Shown here piece after piece: positions 37,701 to 53,141 of a stretch of DNA of 64,000 bases. Origin of the DNA: Tetranychus cinnabarinus (Eukaryota; Arthropoda; Arachnida; Trombidiformes; Tetranychidae); assembly GCA_022266195.1 (NCBI GenBank), contig WHVY01000006.1:124001-188000 (forward strand). Reading direction: 5' to 3'. Position numbers and translations under genes: made by a program. The notes under the pieces were generated by a model that saw nothing but the letters and a program-made list of their open reading frames with translations, was not told the origin of the DNA and did no database searches. Position 1 is the first letter of the stretch. Every line of letters starts with the position of its first letter.

Positions 37701-38454
37701 ACCAAACTTTATTGTTGGCAGAATATTATTTCAATGAGTTCGATGGAGAAAATGCATGATGAACAAGGATGATTGATAAAGAAGGAAGAAAAAAGGAGAA
37801 GAGAAAAGTAAAAAGAAGGAAACTTTTCTGAATTAGAATTGATATTTTCAATGGTAAACAGCTATAAATTGACACAAATTGAATAAAATGTTTCATGTTT
37901 TCTGGTGTAAATATGACCAAAAGCTTTGGAAAAGTTGAAACATTGAAAGAAAGCTGAATAAGGTAACAACTCAACACTAATGAATGTCATTTCAAGAGAC
38001 AGTTGAGTTGTCGAGTCAGGAAAAGGCGTGTTCAGACTCAACTCATGTTAACGTTACTGCAAGTTGAGTTAGCTGGATCAGCATTGAAACTATAGATGAA
38101 GCAAATGGAAGAAAAGTAAAGCACAAAATGAAAGAAACAACTTTTTCATTATTGGATCCTTCATCGTGTCAACAGCTTATCAAACAATCGAAGATAATCT
38201 CATGTAAATCTTAACACTAATAATGTCATGTTTCTTTCCTCACTAATTTTCATATCAATATCTTGAACCATATTCATTTCATTAAAGACTTGCAATTGAA
38301 GGCTTCCATTGAATGTTGAACCAAAAAAGTAATCAGTCGAATCATCAAAGTCTTTGGATAAGTTTCGAGGTGAATAAGGATCATTAGTATCAACATCGAA
38401 ATTCAATCGAAAAATTGAGTTTTCTATTTGCATTTATCAACGAAATAGATTTTT

Positions 38455-38478
38455 CAAGTTTCCAAGTTTCCAAGTTTT
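38455..38478 (+). repeat. Tandem repeat, 8-bp unit CAAGTTTC, three copies
   Basis: CAAGTTTC is repeated twice exactly, and a third copy ends TTTT. It lies in a pyrimidine-rich stretch. Confidence 0.85.
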
Positions 38479-41400
38479 CTTTTTCTTTTTTTCAGTCAAC
38501 TGAACTTCTATTTTTAACAATATTGAAAGAGAAAAATTTTCATGATTCGAATAAAAATAAAGTTCCAAAGGTTGAGGATGTGACAGGGCGTTTAATGGCA
38601 GTGTACTTGAAGGTAAAGGCTTAAGATTTTTAATTAAATTCTGTAATTAGAATTGCTCAGAAGATTAGAATTTTTAAAATGAATGGTTTTGGTCTTGATT
38701 AAAATTCATTTTGATATCGACTGAGTTTTCTTTAGTCAAAGAGCTCAACAATCTTGAGCTTATGAAATTTAATTTTCATGTTGACACGAAAATTGAAAAT
38801 CATTATTTGGATTCTTCCTCTTTTCCCATTGACTTAAGGCGACTTTTTTCAGAAAATAATTGATGAATTATTCTGAACCTTTTTAAAAATCCTTTTTTTC
38901 AACAAAAAAAATAACAATGAAAGTCGATCAAAAAACTAATCATAATTATCATGTTAATTCAAGTTAATTACAAGTCATGTTACTGGTCTGTTATTATCAG
39001 TAAATTATTTTTCAAAACTAATTGCGATAATTTGACTTAAATTGAGTTAACTTTTTTTGTCTTTTCCAATCTTGTGTGGTCTTGCCGATGAAATATCATC
39101 TTCAATTACCTAACATCATCATGAAACATTTTCTTCATTCATTCCATTCAAACTTTTCGTTTACTTCGTTTACCTGTTTAAATAACTTTTTATCGGCAAA
39201 TTATTCTATTCTTTCATTGCCAGCTGATAAGTCAAATGTATTCATTCAATCATTTATTTTCCATTCTCTTTGAGTTACCCTGAAAATTTTATTCAATGGT
39301 CAAGAGAATAAAAAAGAGAAGAAAAAAAAAGTTTTGCAATAATGAGTGATAATAAATTCAGTTTCATTTTTTTTATTCTCATGTTATTGTATCTCTTGTC
39401 GTTGATTGATTATTATTGCCTTTGAATTACTGCAACCATTTTCCATATCTGTTTGGATACATCAAAATGTCCTTTACTCTTCATCTTGATTCCAATTGAA
39501 ATGATAAATAAAATATTTATGATCATTTGACTCTCAGCTCAACAGGGAATTAATGTAGTGCTTTTGAGATTTGATTCACTCCAAACTCAAGTCAACTCCA
39601 TATTTCAATAATGCGATAAAACCAAAGTAAATAGTGAGTGATGAACAAAGATATCGAGAGAAACAACCAAATGTCCAACATAATTATTAAATGTTCAAAC
39701 CAAGTATAGATTAACAATGGCTTTTCCATTTCATTAAAACGCATGAAAAGTGCACCAAGTTATGACAAAAAAATCGTTAATTTTAACTTTCGAACCAAAA
39801 TCCAATTTTCATTTTCTACATTTTTCATATCAATATCGAGATTGGAATCATTTACCTAAAGGTGAACCAAAACACCCACTAATGTTCATATATTTCGATT
39901 TAGCCGATCAGACGAATTCGACTCTAATTTCCAAGTCCATGAGAAATGGTACAGAGGAATGCAACAACAAGAAGATAGAGTTTCATAGATCATAATTGGA
40001 TTTTGAATGGAAATCAGAAAAGTTAGGAAATAGCGAAGAGCGTGTAAATGCATTTCCATGCAATCAAATAAATTTGACTCTCTTTTTGTTTGTAGATGAA
40101 ATATTTCATGTTAACGGCGACATTGCATTTGATTGATTGATAATTGACACAGAGTAAGGTGAGAAAGGTTAGTGAAGATGAAATGGTTATTGATAAATAA
40201 ATGAGTAAAAGTTGCTTAAATCAGCATAAAAGTGGCACTAAGAAGCATTTCTGCTTTTGTTACACTTGCATCAATACTGTTATCCATGAGTTTATCTCAG
40301 CAGGATAATTTGTTTACTCTCTTTTTATACCTTTTACCTTCTCACCCCACATCTTCATCTTCATCATCATTCTCATTACTACCATTATTATCAACATTAA
40401 ACTTGTTTCTCTTGTCTTCTTTCATTATCTTTTCTCTTTTGATATTTGTTTCTTGACTTGCATTCGCTTTCAATCCAACTTAACGCAAAACTAACTTTTC
40501 TCAACAAATTACAACTAACACTAACTTGAAGTGATTTATATATTTATTTCTGCTTCGCTTTTCCATTGGTTTCATTTAATTTTCTGTACAACATAACATT
40601 TACCAAACGTTTATTTCGTTTCGTTCATATTAAGATGAGATTTAAACGTCAAAAAAGGCAACTTGAAAAAAAGGTAAATCTTAAGACATCAAGGTAATTA
40701 GAAGGAAATTTCAATTATCAATAAAGTGTTTTCTAATGAAAGAGAAGGAGAAAGATATGAAGACAAGGAGTGGAGCAAGATGCTGATGCTAAAGATGAAG
40801 ATGAAAGTTGAAACGAAACATGCAATTGCAAGGAAAAGTCAGAAACTCAAGGCGTGATTAATAAGGAACAAGTAAACCCTGGATAAATATAATGTATATT
40901 AATAAAAAAAGACATCTTAAGCACCATTAATTGATTCACAGCAAAGAGGAAAACTGTCGCTTCTCATCTTATCGCAACATTATTTGCTTCTTATCTCTTC
41001 TCTGTTTATCCAAACATTTCATGATAACTTAATTACCTTAGCAGTTTTACCTTAATAAAAACATATCGCAATTGGCCAACATTTAGTTGAGCAATTTGGG
41101 TGAAACTCGATAACTTTTATGGAGAAACAATTTAATACTAATATGATAAATGCAACAATAAATGATACATTCAATCAACACACTTAAGAACATGTAATCG
41201 AAATGAAGCAAAGAGGATAAGCGAAAAGTAAATTTCAAGACTTGTCCATTGATCGAACCTTTTTCATGAGAAATTGATCAAAAATTCAAATCATGTTCAT
41301 TAAAATGAACAGTTGCTGGTTGTTAATGTTGTCTTTTTCAAAATCACAATTTCTTTTTGAAGAAAAAAATAAATGAAATTCATCCTGACATTTTCATGTT

Positions 41401-42354
41401 CCCAATGCACAAGAGAAAAGGAGAAAAATTGTTTATCTTCCAATCTTGATTCAACTTTTGTCTTTTTCTCCTTTTCTTCTGTCATCATGAGTTACATGGA
41501 AAAATTTTTGATACTTTTGTTGTTAATATATTTTCACTGACAGTGAATAGCAATGGAAACCAATGGCAAATTATTTTAAGCACGCAACTCTCATCGACAT
41601 TTGATGTAACCAGAAAAGGAGGAAAACTAAACAACAGGCAAAAACAAAAGGCAAGTTAAACCAGGAAAATGGTTTTAACCTTGAATACCATTTGAACCAT
41701 TCAAGGTAACCAAATGGGTGAAAAGCATTTACCTTTCATAGGCAAATGAATGAATCGTTATTAACCAAAAAATCACTTATTATTATTGACCTCAACTAAT
41801 TCAAGTTGATTAATCGACGAGCATAACCTTCAATTAACCTTTAGGTCATGTATCATCAAAATAATGAAAATATTTTTTTTCTCTTTTCTGCTTTGGGTCG
41901 AGGAAAATGAATGAGCGCAAATGATACATTGAAACGCATAAATGAATTATTGATATCGTTGGAAATAATCATCAGTATGTTGATACCTTTGAAACAATAA
42001 ACCATTTTCATGATAATCATCATTCTCTGAATGTTGGTGAAACAACCTTTTCTTCCAGTAATCAGGTTTAATCATTCAATCAAAATCATCTTGTACTGTG
42101 TAACAATTGAATTATCATTTCTTGCTCAATAGACCTTTTTTTATCATTAATGTAATCATGAACCGTGAGATTATGATATTAGAAACAAGAATCAGTTTCA
42201 GTTTTGTCTTGCAATTAATTGAAAATCATCAATGACGTTCAGTCTAATGGTCGAAGCGTCAAAATGAAGTAACAAAGCGTGCAAAGTGCCGAAAAATTGC
42301 ATTTCCTTTGAAACAGAATCCAATGAAAGGGAAATATTTTTCAAATCAAATATC

Positions 42355-42366
42355 GAGTCTAGACTC
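42355..42366. other. Perfect 12-bp palindrome GAGTCTAGACTC
   Basis: The sequence equals its own reverse complement. One such GC-balanced 12-mer can occur by chance in this length of DNA, so no role is assigned. Confidence 0.6.
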
Positions 42367-45300
42367 TATTAATGGAGTGAAATGACACTTGATATTAAAT
42401 GGTCACACAAATACTTCTCATGCTGACCCATTCCTCTTCAAATATTATTTTGTTTATCATAACTAAATGCTCCAATTATCATGCTCAAGTTGATATTGAA
42501 AATGAAGGGAAACTAATGAAACCTGAAAGTGACAGATAATGATGAAAGTTTGTCCACAAATTGTGAGGTGAAATTCACCATTTATTAAAAAAGGAAAATC
42601 ACATTGTTGATTGAATGAGAACTTGAGAAAAATAAATTCCAAATTGATTCAACTTGTGATGGACTTGAAAGAGATTCAAATCGATAACTAATTGATCAAC
42701 AAAATGAACCAGTTTTGTCAATCATCTGTTTATACAACTTTTGTAATGAGACCTTTGCCTTTATGCTTTCAGTTGAAGAGCAACATTTATTTACCATTTA
42801 CCAACTGCAAGTTTTGCTTGATTAACTGTGAATAACTTGTCACACTTTCTCTATTACACTTTTAGCATCCTTTCAATGAAACTTTCTTCTGCTGCATGGT
42901 TAACCTTATAATGCCATGTAACAGTAAAGAGTAAAAATCAAGATTGACCTTTATCGACTCGAAATTCAAACCGATTCCATCAACAACCGAAAAACTGAAA
43001 AGTCAAAAGTCTAAGATAACAGTAAGACAAAGCCTTTGAGAGAAGTCGCTTTTCGCAGTTGGAGCGAATTATCGATTGAACTTTTTTTTCGGTGAAACAT
43101 TTTCTTTTTTTGTTGACAAATTGAATTGCATTTTTTCATGCAAATATAAACGATTGAAACTTGCAAAGTTGAATTGCATTTATTCAACAAAAGTTGTCTC
43201 TGATAAAGTGTTCATGTTCCAATTGGGTTTGGGTTAATTTATTCGACATCAACTTTTAATTGTCTTTTCACTCGATGAATAGTCTCAATGATTACAAGTG
43301 GTGTTGCTCATGTTATCCCATTGTTGAACCTCTAATTGTTTGCTGTTCTAACTGATTGTATTGACACTGAGCAAACAAGATTGAAGAAACGGAACAATTT
43401 TGTTTTTACATGATAATCACGTGTTTTCACTCCCTTTTTTATATTAAATAATATTGTGATAATATTTTGATGATAGCGAGAAACGCAAGATAACAGTGGG
43501 TGAGAATGACAAAGAAAGAAGGTGATATTCAAACGTGAAATGTTTCCTGGATGTTCTCTGTTCTTCTCTCAAAATAAACATTGTCAAAGGGAAGACACAC
43601 ATTTTCATGATAATCAATAAAAATAATATTGATAATAACAACAACAACAGCAATAATGGTAAAGTGAAAAATAAAATTGAATGAGATTGAGTGCAATTTT
43701 CAGTTGAATAAGCATGATATTAACCGTGAATTGTTATCCTTTTACCTTTGGACATTTGCTTGCACACATATAGAGAGAGACATGAGAATGTTAATATTAT
43801 GTTGGAAAAGATATGAAAATGCATATAAATAGGCAAATTTTTGATAAAATGTTAACAGAGAATAAGATCAATATTAAACGGGAAATTGAGCTTTAAGATA
43901 ATATTGTGAGGTTGCAAGTAAAAAAAAGTGATGAGGATGTGATCAGTGTAAACACAGAAACTATCTTTACCTAACAGAGTTTATTGTAATATATTTTTTT
44001 CCGCTTTTGTATTTACATTTTGCTGGGAATAAAAAACAAGGGAAAAAACAGTTTTAACCGTTAATGTTTAGTCTTGTATTCACCAAGGGATAAAAGAGAT
44101 GAGAATGAATTAGAAAAGTAAAAGATTCAGTTGAACACTTTTAAGAAGATGATTCATGAAACCCAAATCATCAAATGGCGAGCAATTTCACAGTTTGTAC
44201 ATTTTACAACATTTAAGATACAATTAATGGAATGAAATGAAAAATTTAAAAATGTTATTTCACTTGCCAATACAATGACTTTGCAAACTGTTGAAGCAAC
44301 ATTTCAATTCAACAGAGAATTAGTTTTGTATTCATTTTTAGACTTGAATCGATGATTCAAAATACAAATCGATGGTTAATCCGAGATTATTAGAGTCGAA
44401 CAATTGAGATTCATTTTTTGTAAAGGTGAATCAAGGTAAAAGCAGTGACAAAAAAAGAACAGCTTAAACATGTTTTGTGTTGAGCCTTCAATGTTTTCAG
44501 TAAACAACAAAAAAACTGGTTTCTTTTGCATAAAAGATGATCGTCTGTTAATAGCTTTTCTAGGGTTAACCAACATTCCAAGCATAGTTGGTGTCAACAT
44601 TTTGTAAGCAACGAGTATTGGCTCAATTCGCAGCATTCAACATTTCTCACTGTTATTGCCATTCTTTTCTATTCTCATTCTTTACAATGCATTAAAATTA
44701 TTAATTATAAGCAACTGTTGAAATCAGTGTGAATCTGAGCATTTTTCAAGTAAACATTCAACAATTGCAACTTCATAAGCAACCATAAACAGCAAAAACT
44801 AGCGCCTAATCTAATCACTCTTAACCTAAATGATGTTACATGTTGTGGTCCATGTAAACAACAATTGCGTGAAGTTGCTTTTTAGTTGCTTTCTGTGGTT
44901 CCTAAAGATGAGGTTAAGAGGAAAGATAAGAGGAAAAACTAAAAATGAAAAATTGCTTTGCTTTTCGTTATTTGCATTTTCAAATTATATCAACTTTGGT
45001 CATTTCTGTTCATCTGTTAGAGAGCAACCAACAATGAAGAAGAAACATGTTACAAAATTATAGTTTATCGTGATTAAGTAGCCCTAACCTTTACCATTAC
45101 CTTTATCCATTACAACCAGTAACACCAAATGCAAACCAAATGTTTCTCTTGTTTTTGTTTCTTCTTACCTTTTCTGCTGCCAAATATTTGACCAACAGTT
45201 TTACATTGTTTAAGATGGTCACTTTAGGCTGATGTCTTGATTTAACTTGATTACCAACTTACTGACCGAAAAGCTTTTCAAGGTGAAAAATATGGAAAAG

Positions 45301-48300
45301 CTGTTGACAGAAAACAATTTTGAAAACAAATTTGTCTCAAATTTTAAGCAAATCATTATTTCAACATTTACTTTCAATCTCGGAATCATTACTTTATCAT
45401 TGCAAGTATCGCTATCACGTCCTGGATTCGTGAACATGATTGAAATGATTATCATTATTATTAGCCATTTACAATAAATGCATTTCAAAATAAGATAATG
45501 ATGAAAGAAGGTAAAAAAACAAGTAATAATTGAAATGCAAATGACTATTATTGTTGATTATGATTTGATTCATCATTTCTTCCACTTCTTTTCAACATTG
45601 CTTTTGCATAATTATTTTATTCATCATCATGATAATTTGGTGTAAAAAGCAACTACAATAACTATCAATTGTTTATAAATTCAACCACCAACTAAGCAAA
45701 TATAATTAACAATTCCAGTGAACAGACAATGAACAAATCAACATGGAAATAGATTCCATCATTGGTAGAAACTCGTTGAAAAAGCTGTTTATCAAAAGAA
45801 ATATTATACGAATAGTTAATACAAAACCGTTAGATAGATTCACAATTAAAGTCCATTCAAAGCTCAATGAATGAAGCAGCTCATTGGGTTAGTTAAGGGA
45901 CTGAAAAATTCTGAGCTTCATTCGATTCGCTCAAGCAATCGGCTGAAATGGTTTTATAAGAAAATCAACATGAAAAAAATGAATGTAAATGTTGGAAAAA
46001 TGAAAATTTCGATCAATTTTTATCTCAATCCATCTCTCTATTCATTGCTTTTGTTTGATCAGTTAAACAATTAATGAAACTTGAAAGGTTATCTGACTTG
46101 GAGCTTTCATTTTTTCTTTGGAATGTAAAATTCCATCAAAGCTGAAGATTGTCACTGAAAAGATCTTTTTAACCAGTTTCTAGTTTTGCTTCACCAACTT
46201 GAAAATTAATTAACACCTCAAGGCGATTCATTTGAAAAAATTAATCAAAAGTGATTGCACCTTTATGTTGACTGTTGATCGTAAGTTTTAGGTGTTTAAT
46301 CGCGGTTGCATTTATATTCATTATCTTTTCATTTTTCAATGAATAAACAAATTCGCGTTTCGCGATTTCATCTTGAAAGCAAAATTCATCTTGAATACTT
46401 TTTCCCTGTGTAAAGTGATATTTTAATGACTAGTGAACATTGCAAGTGAAACTTCATAGCATCGTCTCATCCTTGAGGCAAATGGATAAAGCCTGAGGGA
46501 CAGAATGTCCATAGCTATTAGATTGCAGTAATTAATGAATTGTTTCATCTTTTGGGTTCAACAGAATTGCCAGAAATATGAAAAATTGAGGTTTAACAGA
46601 TTATCGCAATTTCAAGATGAAAAATGAATAAAAATACTCAAAACATATTAACATGAACACATGATAAGAAAAAGATTAAGAGTAATTCAGTAAACGTATG
46701 TAAGGTAAAAGAAGAAGCAGAAAAAATTTATTCCTTTAATGGATTCATGGTGCAAGAGCATAATTCTGATAACATTTCCTCTCTTTTCAAATTCATTCAG
46801 ATGCAATTGAATTTCACGTTAATAACAAGGGTGACATTAAAACATCTTAAACTGATGATTGATTGAAGTAAACATGAAATCTGATAAAAGGCATAATTTC
46901 ATTTCATGATAATTGAAGTGAGAGAAAAATTGATTACAAAGATATTTATCGGCGAAGAAAAAAGTTGAGAAAAGTTTAATATTGAAGAGTGAAAAGTTTG
47001 ATAAAACAAGAGAATCTCAATTGATAAGAGGAACCAGGTTAACCAGCGCTTCAGTGAACCCAGAAAATGTTTCAATATTGAAACTCGTGAGTTTCCAGAT
47101 TCACCAAAACTTATTCATTAAACAGTTGATTACATTTAATAACAAAAAAGGAGCCAAAATGATGATTCGCAAGTCAAATGATAATCTTCAAGTGGAGACG
47201 CGTTAAAGGCAGAAGAGACTAGGGAAGAGTCGATGAGGATAAGTAGTGAGATTAAGTTGGTGATGAGGATGATGATGATAAAAGAAGAAGCTTCTAACCA
47301 GTTTATACTTATATCACCATCAAGTGATGAGAGGTAAAATGGAAGGCAAAAAATGTAAAAAAAACTCAACCTTAAGCTAAGTTGTGAAAATAATCATTTA
47401 TACAATCAAGGAAAGAAGAAGAGATTTCGCTTTAAGAAGATTTAATTAGCTTTCATGTAATGATATTACCGAGCAAAAGAAGAGTTTCTTTCTCTTGAAT
47501 CTCTCTTTCGCACTTGAGGTAAGTTGCCTAAGAATAATCATTAGGCTGGTTTACCTTCATTGTCCATGGCTTAAGGCTATTTACAGGTCATCACAGAGGA
47601 AGAGTAACAAGGAAAAGAGAAACAAAGTTTGACGATAATAATATTAATAACATTTTAAGTGAATCCTATCAACTTACAGGTTGTCGCTTCAGCACATCGT
47701 TAACCTTATCAAGTCATTTGCATTTTCAGATTGTCATTAGAAAATTAAATTTCCATTTCGAACATCGAACTTTACATTTTCCATCTTTTTGTCAACTTGT
47801 AGTTATTAATCACTTTATGATCAATTAATGAATGTTGATTATTTTTATATCAATCATAATTAGTAAAATTAGTTTATTCTCTTTACTGTTTAACTGTAAT
47901 CAATTTTTCATTTGATAATTGATGAGCTTTGTAATGTACACAAAAAAGGGATTTTGTTTCAATATGAAATGTTCATTAAAGTCTAATTAAGACTGTGTAA
48001 AAAAGGGCAATCATTTATTAACATTGTAACTAATTATTTCCGATTTTAATCAATCTAATCGTGAGATGTTTCCAGTTGAAAATAACAGTTGACGGAGCAG
48101 AAAAGAGTAGCTTGTTTAAAGGCCATTATCAATGAACCAATGGGAGAACCATGGATTCTCAGCTAATCTCAAAACCAGAGACTATTTACTCGTTTCTTTT
48201 TACCCGATTATTGGTCAAAACACAAGGAAACTATTAATCTTTATGACAATCTAATGATTTAGATTAGGATAAATGATGTTAACTGGCCAACAAAATAAAG

Positions 48301-49323
48301 AGCCAACAAGATGAACTTACATTATGCCAATTGAAAGTTCAACTTGAATTAGCTCATTTTAATTTTTTGGTTAAACTCAATGTTAATCTAATTGTGTCAA
48401 AATCCAAGGCGAAAAAAGAGAGAAATTCAAGAAATTAAATGAACAAAAAAATCGATAAAAAGTGAAGTTGAACGGAAAATGACTGTTATTCAATTTTGTA
48501 TCTGTCAAGATGAGACACTTCAATAAAATTGATGACAAAATATGGATTTCAATTCAATCTTCAAAACCAAACCCAAAATTTGTTCGATAACAGTTCAGAA
48601 CATCTCTTTTAATTTTCAAATTTCTAATTTTCGAAAAAAAGTCGAACTTTAATTTTCTGGTGTTGATATTAAATTTGTAATCAATTGCATGGATAAAGAT
48701 TTCTGTTATTGAACGATTTCAATTAGTTTTGTAAAACTGTTATTGGAATGTTTTGATTTCAAGAAAAGTTTGATTCTGTGAAAGGCTTTTGATCAATTGG
48801 TTTACTGATGACAAACGCTTTCAACTGGTCAAGTAACTTGCATTTTAGCGATAATTAGCAGCAATTTGTAGAAGGCAAAGGAAGATGAAAGAAGCAAAGT
48901 TATCTTTGGTGGGTCTGTAGAAGAGGAAAGATTAGAGTAAAGATGCAATGTGCGTGTGTAAAGTGAACAACTGCAAGACTGCATCATGATGAGCTCATTT
49001 TATGGTGAATGTGTTGCTTTCTTTGCTTTTTCCTGTTTCATTTTCTTCCTTCTCATCCAATAGATTTGATGGTTTCTTTTTTGTCTGTGAAAATTTCAGT
49101 TATATGTTTACATCGAGATGATCTTTCATCTGGCAATAGTGATAATATAATAAAAATAATCTAAACATAAAATATTCTCCATTTGTGTGTGTTTTCTAAT
49201 AGTTCATCGACATGCATGGAACATGCAAGTCAATTCATTTTAATTTGCAAGCAAAACCTCAAGTAATACAAAACTTGCAACAATTTTAGGTATGAATAAC
49301 GTTAGTTTATTATTTTCAATATT

Positions 49324-49351
49324 TTCTTCTTCTTCTTCTTTTTCTTCTTCA
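49324..49351 (+). repeat. TTC trinucleotide microsatellite with one interruption
   Basis: Two blocks of TTC units are separated by TTTT. Confidence 0.85.
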
Positions 49352-52300
49352 TCCTTACTTTTTACAAAATCATTCAAACAATGAAACAACAATGTAAACT
49401 GTAAACAACAAACAAGGCATCAGCGTGCCAATGAAGCCTTCAAGCTCATCAAATAGCACACATATAAACAAGAATAACAAAGAAATTTTTATTGAAGAGA
49501 TTGATTGTTTTCACAGAGAAGCATCATAAATCACGAATTAAACAGTCAATCATTTTGCAGGTTAAATTGTTGCTGCCAATTAAAAGCTGAAAATTGCAAG
49601 AAGAAAGAATGATTCAAGTAAAAGCATAGTTGCAGGTAAAGATTCAATTTACTCTTGTAAAGGTGAAGAAATCGAAATTCAATTTCAATTGTTTTTCAAT
49701 GTCATTCAATAATGGATATTCAATCAAATGATATTCATTTTGTCGAGAAACTCGTCAAACAATTAATATCACTTTTCCAATCAATACTAATTAGTGAAAT
49801 ATTTTACCTTTTTCATTTGGATTCATTTAATGAAATGTTTAAGTTGAAAAACAAAACACTTTCAATCGATAGTTCAATTCAAGTTAAATTAAAGCTTTTT
49901 ACCAGAAAAGCTGTAAAATCTGGTAAAAAAAGGTAAATGCTTCTTCAACTCAACCCATGAAAAGGTTTTTTTTATGTTATCAAGTTCATTGATACATTTT
50001 GCCATTAAAAACGTAACCTTTACTTTTATATCTTTTGCTCTTTCAATGTACCATTGAGTGAAGAGCAACAATCATTTGGAGGCAATTTTGTAAATCGTAA
50101 AATATGATGGACAAAAGGTAATGATGATAACCTTGAATCGATTTTTGATGATAAAAATCAGATCATCTAATGTACTCATTGTTTGAAAATAGCTTTTCTT
50201 TATTCCATCAACAGAATGAGGATGAAATGGTGAAACAACTGAAGAGCATTTTGTCAATCCTGGATTCAATGCCGTTGATCCGCTTTAATGTGTTGTTATC
50301 ATGTGTAAAAGTGACAGCTAACTAAACTTGTTTTCACCTTCAATTAATTGAATGGACCAATTTCAAGAGCTAAATTATTCAATATTTTTTATCTTAACTT
50401 TTACTATATCCTTACATTATTCAAAATGTTGAGGATAAAAAAGGTAACTCAAGTATCTTTTGATTGTTTATAGCCGCAAGGTGAATCTTTCAGGTTTCAC
50501 TTATTTCAAATGTAATAATGATTATAATGATGAATTGCAATTTTATAATGAAAATTGATTTAATATCCAAATGAGACAAAAGTGTAAACAAAACAAGGCA
50601 CAGAGTCGATGATAATTGCAACTTGTCAATAAGATTCTTGTTTTTACTTCAAATGATTATCAATTGACTTGAAGCAGTTTATCATGAATATCATTGAGTG
50701 AAAGTGAACCCAATGGTTAAGGAAGGCAAATGCTTTCACTCGCTTCGATTGAAACAGGCAATGAGGGTAATAAGTAATGCAGTTTCATGGTGGAAGACAC
50801 TGAATTGCTGAAGAGTTTTTTTCTTCTTCTTCTCTTCACATGGATCAGGAAATTGAGGAAAAATGAAATTGATGAGAATCTGTGAGTTACTATTTAACAG
50901 AAAAGGTAAATAGAAAGTTTGGGTTGATGAGAAGTGAGAAGATAAGATATCGAGAAGATTGTAATTGACAATGTGCTAAGGTAAATGGAAAAGTAAAAGG
51001 ACAAAAAGTTAGTTGAAATTCAGGGTAAAGCTGAAAAAAAAGGTTTTTTCTCTTCTCTCGAGTTCTCATTTTCTTGGATAACGAAATGAGATGGAAGATG
51101 AGGAAAGATAAAGAAGATAATTAAGAAAAGTGCATAAATAGAGGTGAGAATTGCTAGATTACCGATCGATTGCGAACTTGAAATTGATTACATTGAAAGT
51201 TGTGATGAAAAGTTGGTTAAGATCGAAGTGAAATTGTAAAGTAAAAAAATGTTCTTAAAGTTCATTTGATTCGAAATGTGATTTTACTCTTTACAGTTGA
51301 AGCCAAAAGTATTTGTTTTCATTGAAACTTGTAAGTTAATGTACAATAAGAGGAAAATAATCAGAGTAAAAGTTAAATCAAATTATGCAAAGTGAATTTA
51401 AAAGCTAATAACATGAGAAATAAATGAGAAGAAACTTTTTTTTTAGAAACTTTTGCTTCTTCAAATGAAATAATCAGAGCAAGTTGATCATGACTAACTC
51501 AATAAAGGTTGAAATGAAAATCCAATTCTATTGATTAGATTGTCTTCAATTTCATGAAAAAAAACCTTTTCCAAAACAAAACCCTGAAAATCTGAAAAGG
51601 TCAAAACTCGACCAAGTTTAAACCCTTTCAGGCAAAGGCAGCAAAAAAATGTCCGCAAATACAATTAAAACATAATTTGACAAAACTATTAGTGAACAAA
51701 GTAAAATGTTTATAAATGATTGAGATAATTAGTGTAATTTACAGTTAAAATTTTCACCATTACATTCATTAAAAGTGAGAAAAGGTGAAATAAGCAAAAC
51801 AAACATTTTTATCATTCTATTGTGTTTCATGAATTATTATTATTATGATCATCATGTCTTCCTTAGAATCATGTCATTGACTTGGTAATGGTGAAAAGAC
51901 ACAAAACGAGACTTTTTTTCTTCGTCAGTTTGGCCTTTTCAGGCAAGAAGAAGAAAAAAAATGAACGAAACAACCCAAATTATCAATGTGTTAATATTCA
52001 CTAACAAGTGATGCTAATGGAGTTCATTGTATTTGAATATTGTGTGAGTTTCTCTGTGTGTTTCGGTTAATTACAACGATAAAGATGTTACTCTGGATAA
52101 CCAGGAAAGCTTAATGTTTTGTTATGTAGTTGATATTATTAACAAGAAAATGGTTCTGACAAGAGTTTCTATGGCAACATCGTAAATTTGATAATTAGCA
52201 TAATTATGATATTGAATTTAATAATGATGATGTTATAATATTAAACTAGTTCAGGACTTAAAGTTGCCTTTTTTATGCCAACAGGATAAATTATTGCTCA

Positions 52301-53141
52301 TTACAATTAAGAAGAAGAAAGCAATTATATCATTAGTTGGGTTCGAGTCTTTTTTCAGAATATTTTTTGTTCTCTTAATATTTCATTCCTGATAAATAAT
52401 GCTCATAATTACCAATTCAGGTTTGATTAAACTTTAAAATAATAGTTTTTCAATAAATTATCTCATTTTTGGTTAATCAAGATAAGTTAGTTAATGGTAA
52501 TATCAATTTATTAAAGGAAAACATTTTCAGATTTTCTCTCAATCGATAACATAATTGAAGTAATTATGATAATTTTGCGTCAGATTTCAGCTTCAATACT
52601 CTGTTATGGTTATTGCTGAGGTTCATGGCATTTATTTTTAGATTTAGGTTGAGATTTGAAACTGGTCAATGAAGTAAATGTTATTAGAAATCTTTTGACT
52701 TTGAAAAGTATCAAAATTATCATTGGAGTCGAGTCTGTCAAAGGAAATATTTTTTCAGGGAATCGTCATTATCGGTGAAGTGACAATGAAGGAAAAAACT
52801 GGAAATATTGGACAAAATTCCATTGCTAAGTTGAAATGGGAAATAAAATTGAATCTTTGTTGTTTTCAATGAAAAGAGTTTTGTTAAGCTTGAAAAAAAA
52901 GATAAACAAAAGTGATACAAAAATATTGATGAAATATTTATCATCAACTGGAAAAGGGAAGTCAGAAAAGTCGAGGAATTTAAAGAGGAAAAGAAAAGAA
53001 TGGAAAATGAAAAATCAATGAAAAGCTTGAAACATCAGTTGAACACACAATACAAAGTTGTTGTTCAATATTTAACTTGCATGATTACGGTCAATCACTT
53101 GACTAACTTCAATAAGTACAATGTACTAGTCATGGTCATGT

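Noticed and set aside
38200..38433. 77-codon minus-strand ATG frame with balanced, acidic composition
   Set aside because: Frames of this length are expected many times by chance in 64 kb of this composition; no splice signals in phase with the receptor and no Ig features.
43444..43653. Leucine-rich N-terminus resembling a signal peptide on the minus strand
   Set aside because: It comes from a CAA/ATA simple-sequence stretch and has no ATG start; it is not linked to any exon.
52330..52365. GGGTTCGAGTC followed by a T-run, resembling a tRNA B box and pol III terminator
   Set aside because: No cloverleaf: the T-arm does not pair and there is no A box or acceptor stem upstream.
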